Assembly (NCBI GenBank): GCA_002110485.1
Contig: MOWL01000001.1
Location: forward strand, 620,001 to 684,000
Origin: Emergomyces orientalis
Lineage: Eukaryota; Ascomycota; Eurotiomycetes; Onygenales; Ajellomycetaceae
Reading direction: 5' to 3'
DNA: 64,000 nt
Part shown: positions 47,887 through 60,028 of the stretch, one piece after another
How the letters are laid out: each line of letters starts with the position of its first letter
Numbering within the stretch: position 1 is the first letter of the stretch
The notes under the pieces: generated by a model
What the model was told of the DNA's origin: nothing
The model's database searches: none
What the model saw: the letters and a program-made list of their open reading frames with translations, nothing else
Program-made: the position numbers and the translations under genes

Positions 47887-50632
47887 ACCTTTGTGTATTT
47901 CTCTAGTTGTACTGGACTTGCATGTATGGAAAACCTTGCGCTGTCGAAGCTTTTCATTATTCGCGCTATGCTAAGTGGGGAAGATTCTACGACAAAAGTC
48001 CGTATCAAATGAAGCTTGGATTGTGACGTTGACCAATGCTGCATGACGGGCATGGAGGGCATTATTTTCTGGGGTAAGATTCTGCCAGAGCTTTTCTTGC
48101 CCTTGCTACAATTCTTCGCGTGTTACTTTGAAACAAGCCCCAGAAAATATAAATTCAGGGTTTGAATGGGGTGCAGCGTTTCTATTTCGCTAGGTTTGAG
48201 GGAGGGGCGAATGTCAAGAGGTTATGAGTGTATATCTTTTGGTGGATTGGTAGTCTCGTAAACTGGCGTGATCAAAACTTGGTGAATAATGCGAAAGAAG
48301 TTTGGGGATGAGTACTAGCGGAATTCTTTTGGTAGCCAGCAGCAAGCCGCATCTCACGTTGGGTTTTCCTTGTTGTTTTGGTATGATTATGCTTGGTTAC
48401 TGGGCAAATCACTGCTGAACCAGTCAGTTGATTTGTTTCATCCTGCCTCCGCCCAGCATCTTGCTCGTTTTTCTTATTGTGATTATTTATGCAGGTGACT
48501 GGTTGTGGAGATGGGAACCCATTTCAGGCGCCCGTGTTGCGGGAACTTCCCTCACATTTTTGATACAAGTTGTGGGGCTTGTGAATGGAGGAATTTCTCC
48601 GATCAAGCTGACCAATGAGAACGCCTCTTCCTTCTCACAAATCCGATTTCTGCGTTTCCCAGTTGCATATTGAGAATGGCATGTTTTTCTGTATGCTATC
48701 CTTGTGTCCTCCAAATGGTCGAGTAGTAATAGTCAATGATTTTTGGCTGCGGGATGGATGGGCGGACGTTAAGCATGACCATGAAATTCCCCTCTCTGGC
48801 TTGATTTTCTACATAGTATGAATGTGGTTCTGCATTGAGCATGGATGAACTGTCCATGGTCAAAACGGATGGGCTTCCGATTGCACTCCCTCGACATGGC
48901 AGATGTGGAGAATTGCAAACTAGTGTATGAAATGGCATGGCACGCCTCCATCCCGCCCCTTCTCCCCATTGATTATTTATCATTATTGCCACACGGGCGG
49001 GATCGAGATCATGGCAATAGATCAGCATCCTGGAATCAAGCTAGGGAACGGGAATTTGCCGTTTGCAGTGGGCTGAAGGTCATTCCTTGTTCTTCAGGAG
49101 GTTGATGTTCGACTGGTGAGGCTTTTGTCGTTTATGTGTTCCTATTTGGGGTTAGAGGCTGCATAACGCGATGTCCACTTCCCCATCTTCTGATTGATTG
49201 AAGGCTGCATGCTGCCACAGCGACCCCTGTGCCGCCATGGCCCAGAGGCGTAACGAAGATCATCAATTAGCGTAGGCCCAAACAGCGACCCTCAGATGTT
49301 TCAGCATTCGTGTTTTTCCTTTTGATCACCTCCCGATTTTTCCTTGGCAGGCTTCCTTGGCGGTTCTCCGGGAGGGTTACTTTTGTTGATGTCAAGTTAC
49401 TTGTATCCATCACTTCCGACATCAACACTTCATCACATCATCAAGCATATTATTGAGAAACATCAACACTTTAAGAGGCACAACTATCAAATAAATAAGC
49501 AAACTTAGCTTTTTAAAACTGGGAAAGCGAAATGTTCTTTTCCTGCTTACTGCATACGCCCGTAAAATGTGGCACCAGTGAGCAGTAGTGTCAGGCCGGC
49601 CCAAAACTAAACCGAAAAAATGGGCCTTTGCGGCACCACTGGCACATGGGACGATCATCCCACGTGTGCTGGAAGCATGTCCAGGCTGAGTGTTCTCCGT
49701 AGCGTGTAGGAGGTTGCACCCGCTCGCCCGCCAAACGCCCGCCAACTAGTGGGAGCTGGCTGGGCGTTATGAGGATGGGAGAAGGGCGTTGAGGAATGAA
49801 ATGAGTCGCTCCACCGTATTGTAAGGTATTTGGTATTGTATGCGATGGTGGCCTGCTTGGTATCATGTATGGTATCAATGGTACAGTACGACCAGGGCTT
49901 GTTCTCTCTGGCTTCTCTTTGTTTGAATGATATGATATGATATGATAGATGTAACAAAATATACTCAGTATTATTTTTGCTGGGATACCAGCGTCCTCAA
50001 AAATAAATAAATGCAATGAGATATCCCGTTCGACTCCTCAGTTGCTTTAGTTTCACCCTCAACTGTTTTCTGCTGATTTTTACTCTGGCGCAATCCCCAA
50101 AACAAAAAATCCAAGACCATGGAACGACATGGCGCCATTATTTAACGCGAGCGCTATCCCAAACTCTTTCAAATTTCCGAACCAAACGGGTTGGCGCCCT
50201 CAAATACCATGGGAAAAAATGAAGTGAAAGTATACTCAGGTATTTTGTTGGCAAATTTGGAACCAAAGCGATGACAATCGGGTTGTCACCTTTTCTTGTG
50301 GGCTCTCTCGATTTATCTTGGACCAACATTCAGCAACATTCGGTATTTTTCATCTGCCCCGTCGACGAACGAAAGTCTAGCCCATTGTTTGGGTATTTTT
50401 GGGCCTGGAGTCTTGTATAATATATCTGGACGCGTACTTATACGAAACGCACATGCCAATAACCAAAACATTGCTTCTCTCAGCCATCGCAACCAAGTCA
50501 TACTGGTGGATGCAAGGTCAGCATACCCCGCCTTAACCGTGCACCTGATTGTCGCCTAGGCTGGGCTGGGAGCTTGAGTGGAGATCATACTGAGATGTAC
50601 AGTGCTTGTTCATGGACAAATTCGTGTACCTG

Positions 50633-50648
50633 TACTCCGTACTCCGTA
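50633..50648 (+). repeat. TACTCCGTA 9-mer, overlapping double copy
   Basis: Two copies overlap by the shared TA-ending base (TACTCCGTACTCCGTA), giving a 7-bp period. Confidence 0.88.
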
Positions 50649-52994
50649 GGTACATTCCATATCCATTCTTGGTTTGTCTAAAGAATTATTCGCAAACATA
50701 TTCACGTAAGCGCTGATTCTTGTCAACTCATGGTTGTTGAAAACCTCGTTGGCATTGCGTGTGCTCACTAAGGATTGGAGCATGCGGTTTCTACTGATGT
50801 AGATTGTTTGTCGCACCCATTGATACGGTACCAGGATTGTGGACGGTTGAGGGGTTGCCCGACTGCCTTTTTTGAAAATATAGGATCACAATTTTAGAAG
50901 TGGAGAAACATGCAGTTCCAGAAGCCCGAGGAACGCTGGAAGCGGGGAGTTTTATCCTTATCAGTCAGAGAGTTCACAGCTAGAAGTGATCATCACTCGA
51001 GGCATTTATTTAATTCAATTAAACTTTTGTTACTTTTACATTTATCCCTATATATTTTCCACTAGGTCACTGGGTAGAGATATGTTTAAATCGTCTAAAT
51101 CACCATAGTTCCTCTTGTGCCATATGTTTCTATAAGTTCTCCAAAATCGAACTTCCAAAATGTCAACTCTCTGGAGAGTGAAATTAAACAGGGTCTGAAA
51201 AGGCGGGTTTTCCTCGCCCATAATCTGCCAGAATCCATGTCTGATGCGCAAGCCAAGGCGGCACAATTTGCCATGGTTTGCCTTCGAAATTGCGTAACGT
51301 TTCGTCAGTTTGGATAACCATAATTTTATGAAATAAAAATGGTCAGCTCCAGTAAAGAATTCAGACTTGGTAGCGCGCAGCTGCTTGACAAGGAGCGCTG
51401 ATTCTCTCTGAGTGCTCCTGCTCCCCCCCCCCTCCCCAACAAACAAACAAACAGGATCATTTTCAACCAACCATCTTAATTATTAAACGAAATTAACAAG
51501 GATAAAGCGATCTGCAGGATACAGTTGTCCGCTATCGCTGCCGCTAAGGAGTATGCGAAAAGAGCCATCCGTTCTATTTTAAGGTCTGTGCCATCTGGTG
51601 ATTCTCCCTTCTCGCGTGGGAAGGGTAAATCAACCGCCGATTCATGGAGAGAGTGGAGTTCAGAGGTGGGTCGCCCATCTGCTCAGCGGTCACACGTCTG
51701 GATGCTGATGAAAATAATCAACATCGATGCGGCGGAAGGAAATACAGAGGACGACCCATCCCAGAATTGTTCCCTGTATTCAGTAAAATTAACTTTGATA
51801 ACATGTGGATCTTATGCCTTCGGGATTCTTTGAAAATTATCTCCTCACCTCAGAGCCGGGTCAACTTCAATTAGGGATCAAATTTCACTTTGACCCCTTG
51901 TCTTCGGACTTCATTTTCCTACACTTATACGCGCCATAGCACTTGAGTTGGACAAAGTAGGATGTTGCTTTCACAGCGAAATACTGCACAATGCACATTA
52001 TAATTGCCCAACAAACAAATCCCAAACAACCTTTGTTAGTGGGGAAGTGCGATGTCTTGGAGCAGATCCCGAGCTTCGATCATCCCCTGTGAAATACCGG
52101 AGGATTGGCACCCGAGAACGCTAGTAATCACGTGTGACCTCTAGCAGCACGTTTCAAATTCCGAACAGTTGTTGAAATACCGATACATACCTGTGTATTT
52201 ATGTATTCGTCCATAATTGTCGACGGCTGGCATTCGATTCCAGCTTCAAAAATATACATATCTGTCAATCAAGCCTGTTGTCGGTAACAACAGTGCCTTC
52301 ATATACAATGGTATGTTGGCATTTTTCGAGCGTGTGCAGCAAGCATGATACACAACAGGTCCGTACCCGGACTTTTTGGCTTTTTGATACCAGGGCGCGC
52401 ATATCAATCACCGCTTTGACCTCCCTTAGCCTCCCACTTACACAGTAAGCCGTGTCGGAGAGGTCCCGAATGCCTGGCAAGCTTTGGCCTGACCAGACCT
52501 CCAAGCGAGATACGCCAAGCTTGATAGACCTTGTCTCAGATCCGACTTTTGGCTCTGCCGTCTCACGTTGATAGGCCTGCAGAACAGAAAGTAAAAGTCC
52601 CCGAGAACTTTGAAGGGAACAAACCGGGGGGGGGGGGAAGGGGGGTTGGCCCTTGTACATGTACATCCCTTGGGCCCTGCCTCGCCAAGGATGAACTGCG
52701 AATCAGCTTTGATGGAAGACAGAAAGTTGACAAGGGCCCACGAAAAGTGTTGGGGCGAGCGGATGCACAATAATTTATTGCTCAGTTGGTTCACAGAGTT
52801 AGGGCAACAGAAGCTATTCTCTCTGCCAGAGGGTCTTGGGAATCATGTGCTTCACAGGCAGAATGGCCTGTATTGCTGAGTAGAATTATTTTGACGAATT
52901 ATTCTGGGAGTTGATTGTTTTCATTTTTATTTTGAGCGTTTTGTGTGAATGATTTGACCTCGATCGAAGCCCACAGCCCAAAACAATCTGGTTG

Positions 52995-53003
52995 TACGGA
53001 GTA
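52995..53003 (-). repeat. TACTCCGTA 9-mer copy
   Basis: Exact 9-mer as TACGGAGTA on the plus strand. Confidence 0.85.
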
Positions 53004-55792
53004 GGAAACCACAGCTTGGCGTGAATGGAACCTCCGAGGTTTCAAGTATTTTCCCGAATATTTGGCTCGGTGGAGGAATGGCATTCTCTAAGACCGAAGT
53101 CTTTTCCGATTGATGAATTCGGCCTATTCTCTATTTGAGATGATTCCTTGTTAGCAACTTCAAGTTGACTGCTAAATCACTTCTAGCTGAAATGTAGTTC
53201 GCTACCAATTCGCTACTAAGTTTAAGTTTTCTTTCATGGTCGCTTTCAGAGGGCATGATTCTTTGCTTTACAGTTCATAAGAGGACCCTATCGCCTCCGA
53301 TTTCGGGCTTTAGTGTTTGTCTCAGAGCAGGGCCTTTGCAAAGGTTTGACCTCGATTTCTCAGTGCACTTAACCAAGGAGACAACCGAGTCAAGGATACC
53401 CGAATTTTTACGAACCTGGCCTGAAATCCTTGAGGATTCCTGCATGACCTGACGAGGAAGGCCAAAAAACACAAATCTCAACTCCCTGTCCCAGGTGCAG
53501 TCATCCTGGACCCAGCGGACGGAGCAAACCAGGAGTGCAGACCCTTTTAATCACGTTCACACATCGTATGAGTGGCGATTATTACTTCTGCCCAGCGGAT
53601 ATGTATGGCTTCTGGGTTGATAAAATCTTGATAGACAATTTAAGATGGCAAATGCTAGCCTTAATCATTGCGCCTGCAAACCTAGCCGTTGCCAACCCAA
53701 AAGAGGCATCTTCTGGCTAGTTTGTTAAGCAGCAGCGTGGCTTCCATACCATTTCTCGAACAGCTGCTTTTCTTTTTTTTCCCCCTCTAGATAAGTGATA
53801 TATTTCATGAAGTCGATACATTTCTTGCGAAGAACTCCGGTAACATATTTCGATCAATTCCCATGGGGGTTGGAATTGCGGAATTGCCTCCTCCACACAG
53901 CCATCACATAAATTTATCGACCCCCCATTAGGGCGCAAACCGTTGCATCATTGGTTTGCTTTTCTCTAAAAAATGACACTGTCTTAGCTGGCAACAGAGC
54001 GTTGCAAGCTGGGGTCACGGAAGGGTTTCAACTTTTGCTGTCATTTGCTCGGCCTGGTACCAGTGACCTACTGCCCCCCCCACCACTTCAACCTAGGCTT
54101 CGTACCATCATAAATTCTTAACCTGCTCAACATTTTGTCTGCAGGAGGCCATATGTGCAAAAGGAAGGGATACGTTGTTGACTTCCTTGGTCTAGATCCA
54201 TTTTCGCCTTCCCGAACATTTTTGAGCTACTGCAATCTTTTCTTAGACAAGGCAAGATATTTATGCAGTTTCTTCCTTCTTATCCCAGCTGATTGGATTG
54301 GCCCCCCCCTCAGCTGAACTCATGCTTGGGATTGCCAGGTTGGCAACTCCATGATGGGCAAGTTAATACTCTTATTAAGTCGATCTGATACGCTGTTTCC
54401 TGAAGATCTGCATCAGACCAAATGACCAAAGGGAGCTTCAGTTTCCCGGTGGTTGTGTCGTCGAATTTGAGAACTTTTTTCTTCAAGTTTGGTGTCATTG
54501 AGTTTCATATATGATTACTATTGCAGACCATTCGCAAAGTTCGTATTTCCAACCGAAATCTTGGCTGTTGATCCCATGACAGGGTCGATCATCGCATCAA
54601 ACGGTGCAACGTGGACTGGGGGATCACTTCATCCTGCAGAAGTTGGATGCAGTATCAATAAAGCTGTGGGCTTCTGCAACCAATTATTGCCCGAATGTTC
54701 CGCGAAGGATATTTTGTGACAGGCTGCCCACATTGAACGGATTGCTCGGGAACGAAATTCTTTCGTCATAGCTCATATCAGATTCCCGTTCTAGTGTGAT
54801 TGCCCAATCAAACGTGAACCTGTGCCTTTGGCCGGGAAGGATATGATTTTCCTGGTTGCAATAGCCCACAAACTTGGAGGTATTCCACGACTTCAGATGC
54901 CAACAGCTCGTCATTTTGTTTCCATATGCACTTAGCCCCTACAAAAGTGGCCCTGAAACACAAACTTCTTTTGTGTGGTATTTCAATCGTACTCTTCCTG
55001 CATAGGTTAAGATAAGATCATTAATGAACTGGCATAGTGTTTCTGCTGTGCTTATTTCATCGCTGAGCCAGCCCATTTTACTTACACTCTTTTGCTTCAA
55101 TTGGGTTCATGGGGCGAGGGACGACCTTGTATGCCTTTTACAATTGACCTGTAGGGGCATTCTCCTAGATAAAATATCATAGAAGGCGACACACTTTCTT
55201 TTATTGCAAACAGTCATATTGGATCGTGCCCTGTTAAATAATTATTTCATCCTTTTAAAGCTTCGGCATCACTCCCATGTTGTCAAACGGGCCATTAATA
55301 GCCCGCCACAAAATTCTTTTCTCAACCTGTTCTATTGCTTTGTCTTCATTTGGAGACAGAAGAAATTTCAAGAAAGTAGGCAGTAAGGTTATATTTCAGG
55401 CTATTTCTCTATTACAACGGTGATATACTTCACCTGTGAATTAATATGTTCTACATTAACATTCTCCATTGCTTTATAATCCTTTTTCTGTATTTTTCTC
55501 TTCATAACCATCTCAAACCCCAAGCCCTTTCTCTGCTTGCAGCAATAACGTGACTTCCATTTGGCAGTCCTATTAAAACACAAATCGGCACAATGAAAGG
55601 ATATGAACGCAGGGGCAGGACGGGCAGGCGAGCGAAATAATACAACAGAAAGAGCAACTTGACTTTTGGCAGAGATGCAGCCCTGCCTTCTTTTGACTGT
55701 GGTACATATAGGTTGGCTCAAGGTATACGACATCGTCAATCGTGTATCGACGGTGTCGCAGCCCCTATCCCTTGTTCACCTCGAGTGAAGAA

Positions 55793-58255
55793 CTATTCTG
55801 GCGAAAAATCTAGAGAAGACGGGGTCAGACTTCTCGGGCATGGCGTTGGCGTTGTTGCTCTGATATCAGACCCGTAGTATGCTACTTTCCATCTCGGATC
55901 TGCTGCTAATTCTTCATAGAGTGGCGAGGATGGTTCCACTCTAATTGTTTCTACTGGGCATCTTGGAGTTGGTGAACGGGGCGTCGACTCATCACAAGGA
56001 GGGACTGAGTTTCCACTATCACAGCGGTATGGAGAATGACTTAAGTAGATCCAGCACGCTTGTATGGGAAAATAGCTGGTGCGGTGATGCGTTGGCACTG
56101 TTAGAGACACTGAGCTAGTCATATGTAGATTAGGTTAGATGGAGCGTCTGAATGGTAGACACCGGAAATATCTTATTTTCTCATCTTCAATCTTCGGGCA
56201 TCTTCGGGCGGAATTAATGTGGAAAAAGGGTTTTCTGGAATCTCGGGGTCTTCGGGAGGGTTTGGGGGTCGGGGTCGGAGTCGGAGTAAGCCACGGGAAA
56301 CCTTTTCAATATGAGTTAGATATAACCTGCGTATTGGGGTAAATGGGACGAGATCGGATACGTCATTGCTCGATTGTTCCTTGTGATAGTGTGTGAGAGG
56401 CATAAAAGGCTGGAAATACTCGGGTGAAATGAAGCTTAACAGACATATTGTAAGAAGTCCTTGGATAATTATAATGGCAAACCCTAAATGGTAGTACTCG
56501 TTCGGTCCAGGTTAAATCGGGGGCCGAATAAGGAAGACAAAGCCACTGTCGATGCTTTGCTGAAGCCGAGCGAGTAACTCATCAAACCTTTATCTGAATG
56601 GATTCAAATGGCCTTAGCCCATAAATACAGACTAGAACAATATACTCAACTGCAATACTTGAATTATTGGGTTATTTGAACCCGCCCTAACAAAGTAGGT
56701 GGTGGGAAATTCGTAGCTCGCCCATGGCGCAAAACACCACCAACAATATTGGCGAAAACGAGCAGACAGCCAGCCAGATCTTTGGAGAATATTTTTCATC
56801 TTCGTGGATTGAAGTAGGTTGAGGTGTACACGATGATTTTGGATTATTTTCACACATCTTTCACCAAGGAACAGATATTATGATTGTTAGACTTCCGCCC
56901 TCTTCACACTACTTCTTCTGGCCACTTGGGAGCAAGATAAGCAGCACCCAAGCATAGTTGTCCGTAAGAGAAGTTACCTATCTGGATGGAGAATGAGTCT
57001 GCCGTTCTTTGGGTGGTAAAATAAGATATACCCCGTCGTCATCCACATTCCGATGAAGCGTATGAGAAAAACAAGGGAACATATCTCAATGACTGACGCC
57101 GGTTCCCTAAGTAAAGTTGAAATAAATCTAGGTTGATCAGATTATTCGTTTCTGGAGGCGCGTTTTGGCCATATATCTTGGAGATATTGAAACCACCACC
57201 CGATATTCTTTGGCGACTCCAGGTACTAACGCTCTGGCCCGGTTGGCATTGGCTCCGGGGGCTCTAATAACTCGATCAATCGAAGTTTGCATTTTTTCAT
57301 TATATATTATCCCGGAGAACCTGGCAAAATTCGACCAGAAGGTGACCAGAACATTTGGCCAATTTATATACAGAGAACCGGTAAAGTATATATGATGGAG
57401 GATGGAAAATGACACGAAAGTAGATGGTAAATGAGCATAATGACTCCGAGCGGAGGCGAGATCTGTTCCATATATCGCCAGTGAGGTAGACTAGACGAAA
57501 GGGTGCCTAAAAGAACGAAGAGCGCCAGTATACTGGTTACTGCGAGGGAATGTCCGACGGTAATGCCGTTGGTAATCGCAGCAGAATATCAGCCAATTTC
57601 TGACTGACAAGAATGTACAGTACAAACAGTCGAGGAACCGTTGTAAGCTCAAAATCCGGTATCTTGAAGGTGATCGTGGGAAATATAGAAATGTTAGACT
57701 CGGAAAGAGGAATAACGATATTCGCCTCGATTGTAATACTCGCGTTCATGGGGCATAAGCTTGTGGATATTGAGCTTCTTAGGTAGCGATATATCTCATG
57801 TGGTGGTACGGGAAGTGAGGGCATGAATATATTCGCTCTGCAGGGATCGAAGACCAATTCGAATCTGGGTTTTCCGCAGGAAACAGGCCAACATATGCTG
57901 GACATACATTAGATAGCCCCCTGTTTAAATATTGACAAACTACTGCGAAAGTGTCCGTACTCATCAGAATTCTCTTTCGCGATAGATGTGTGACCCTGCA
58001 CGTTAAATCCTGCAGTCATATTGTCCTTAAAGAGAGCAAAATTGAAACACATCATATCTATTTGAGAATTGCCCAAGCAATCCCGAAGTCTTTCGTATAT
58101 AACGAAGGTTTCTGGCTATCATAGAGGGAGACGGCCTTCCTATTGTTGCTCTCGTCTGTCCCATTGCGAGATACACTAGGCACGGCACTGGATTGCCCAG
58201 GCAACAGTAGAATTGAAAGAAAGAAAAGTCGCGTATATATTGATAGGAGTGTCAT
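55793..58255 (-). pseudogene. Degenerate TRP-like (Flc/Pkd2-related) ion channel gene
   Basis: Pieces of one protein read in order on the minus strand but in changing frames with stops. A signal peptide opens at 58255 (MTLLSIYTRLFFLSILLLPG). An N-terminal extracellular part follows (DMMCFNFALFKDNMTAGFNV, near 58060-57940, and ITFKIPDFELTTVPRLF, in 57905-57537). Then comes SEIG-stop-YSAAITNGITVGHSLAV with a membrane segment (SILALFVLLGTL), where a stop replaces the expected Cys codon. HHIYFTGSLYINWPN and FWSNFARFSGIIYNEKMQ lie in 57415-57137, GWLSARFRQYCWWCFAPWAS in 56853-56632, and YSLGFSKASTVALSSLF near 56580-56530. FTPIRRLYLTHIEKVSRGL is in 56403-56173. These match fungal TRP-family channels in order. 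Spacing between the 57137 and 56853 pieces is far too short, so several membrane helices seem deleted. No set of normal introns repairs it. Confidence 0.72.
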
Positions 58256-59159
58256 CGTGTAAGCAAGTTCCTACACACAGGTGACACTTTTGGTGGCAGA
58301 AAGGATGTATAAAGCCAGTATCTGGATATAAGCAATACTGGGAAGAGGAAAGTAAAGAAAAACCAATGCTGATATTTAGATCAAGCAGACTAAAGAAGCA
58401 AAAGAAAAGTAAATGAAGAGAGGATTGAAGAGAGTGAGCAGGTGAAATATGAAATGTGAACCCATGAGATAGGTTGAATAAGATGAAGAGATGTGTTGCA
58501 GGAGAGGAAATATCCACTGATTGGGTTTCAACCCCCAATCCTGGAACACATCATAATAAATCAAAATCATTCTCTTCTGCAACACCCTCAACAAACACAG
58601 TACACCTCAACGACTGCTAATTTAATTTCATTCACGTTATATCAAAAACAGTGATGAAGTTCCAATAACAGCCATGGCGAACCAACCTCATTTTCAAATG
58701 TATTCCTTTGGCGCCGAATTTTCGGTTTCTTGAGACTCGCGCTACCCAACCAATATCATCTTGCAGTAGCTGTTTTCACTGAGAGTTTTCACTGAGAGTA
58801 CCAAGAAGCGATATGAGGTAACTGTAAATACTGGAACTTCCACAGTTTCCAGTATATTGCGGATAATATGGAAAGGCCTCAGGAAGGGGGATGCTTGTGC
58901 CATATTATCACGTTTGGTTGAAAAGGGTTAGGGTAGATCTCTTTTCATCAAAGGAGTTTTAAGAGAGTTAGTATTCTTTAATCCTTAAGGAAACGAGAAC
59001 AAATACCTATTCGCACATTTTCAACAGAACCTTGCCTTTTGATCTCAAAAAGGCATCGTTGTGATTTACCAACCGAAATTATCACGTATCGAAATACCTA
59101 CGCCCACAAAGAATCATCAGCCGTTTTTCTTGGAGGAATAGTCGTTTTCAGAGAATACT
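58256..59159. other. Spacer between two degenerate genes
   Basis: No gene seen. It would contain the former promoter of the TRP-like gene. A short tandem, CACTGAGAGTTTTCACTGAGAG, is at 58778-58799. Confidence 0.45.
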
Positions 59160-60028
59160 CAACCCCCCCCCCCCCTGTCGAATCAAGGTTCGATCCTTCC
59201 ACACCTCAACCTTGCGGTGGGCAGCTCGCCATTCAGATATCGAAGCCGCTGGAAAGTCACAGGATGAAGGTGCCAATATCCACGACAGAGCAAGGAGGTG
59301 TCCTCATCTAAATGTATTCTAAGAAGCCTTGTGCTCCCGATATAGAATCAAGAGGTGGTCTACCATGCCCTTTCAAACTGACGAAAATTTGAGGAAACAT
59401 GCCCTGCGGGTGAATAGTCTGCCATGCAAGGAAAACGATTCAAAGCTTTTTTGTGCTTCCTTCCCCAGTTTTCGATAGCCAAAGTTAATTTTGCCGATTA
59501 TGTTGGAGACACTATCCTACATGAGGCGTGGGCGCCTTGCAATCAGGGAGTTATCCATGCTCTTTTTGCCAAGGGCGCAAATGCCCACTCAAAGAGTAAC
59601 CTGGAATGTGTGCCCCATTGCGTGAAGCTACCAGATTGCTTGAACATTTTTGGAAACACATCAAAGAGCACAATTTTTGCCCGAGGCCAAATCAGTACTC
59701 CTGCGGGTCCCAGTGCCAGAGGGTCTTACTAAACTGCTGTGTAGGCGACAGCGCTGAGAACAAGTATGACGATGACGCGCGAATTGAAGTGGTTCGAATT
59801 TTGATCGAAAATGGCGCGGATACCGAATCAAAAACACTCGATGGGGCTACTCCATCGATAATGGAGCCTCGTCCGGCGCAAACGCGAAAGAGTATTTCAG
59901 TTGCTGGTTGAGAGTGGCCTTCTAACTGATGATCTTAATAACATTGGAACAGCGTTCCTCGAGGCAGCGAGGACTCGTAAAGACTTAATGGATATATTGG
60001 TCGGGCGATTATCGCCGCCTGAGGAATA
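59160..60028 (+). pseudogene. Degenerate ankyrin-repeat gene
   Basis: Ankyrin-like pieces follow each other on the plus strand in different frames. First is a weak piece near 59220-59310 (DEGANIHDRARR). Then comes YVGDTILHEAWAPCNQGVIH with FAKGANAHSKSN (about 59500-59600), then in another frame ARIEVVRILIENGADTESKT (about 59779-59838) and DNGASSGANA. In a third frame VFQLLVESGLLTDDLNN and GTAFLEAARTRKDLMDILVG end at a stop at 60026-60028. The GDTxLHxA and GADxxxK signatures are those of ankyrin repeats. At least two frame changes occur with no obvious intron signals, so I read it as a broken gene. A multi-intron real gene is less likely. Confidence 0.6.

Larger units (their letters stand above)
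42145..55792. other. 13.6-kb gene-poor stretch upstream of the C2H2 factor
   Basis: No frame longer than about 150 codons and none with a recognised domain. The left end must carry the promoter and leader of the FlbC-like gene. Elsewhere there are short unrelated frames on both strands, a repeated 9-mer TACTCCGTA/TACGGAGTA (44270, 47878, 50633, 52995) and AT-rich patches. It may be long regulatory DNA, decayed genes or transposon remnants beyond recognition. Confidence 0.5.

Noticed and set aside
51048..51470. 140-codon minus-strand frame in the gene-poor end
   Set aside because: No recognisable domain, no supporting exon on either side, and composition like the surrounding noncoding DNA.
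54684..54914. 76-codon minus-strand frame with somewhat protein-like composition
   Set aside because: Could be another gene remnant, but no family match and no neighbouring pieces in order.
59166..59213. TTCGATC loop resembling a tRNA T-arm (AAGGTTCGATCCTT)
   Set aside because: Loop and stem lengths do not fit, and no D-arm, anticodon arm or acceptor stem can be formed around it.
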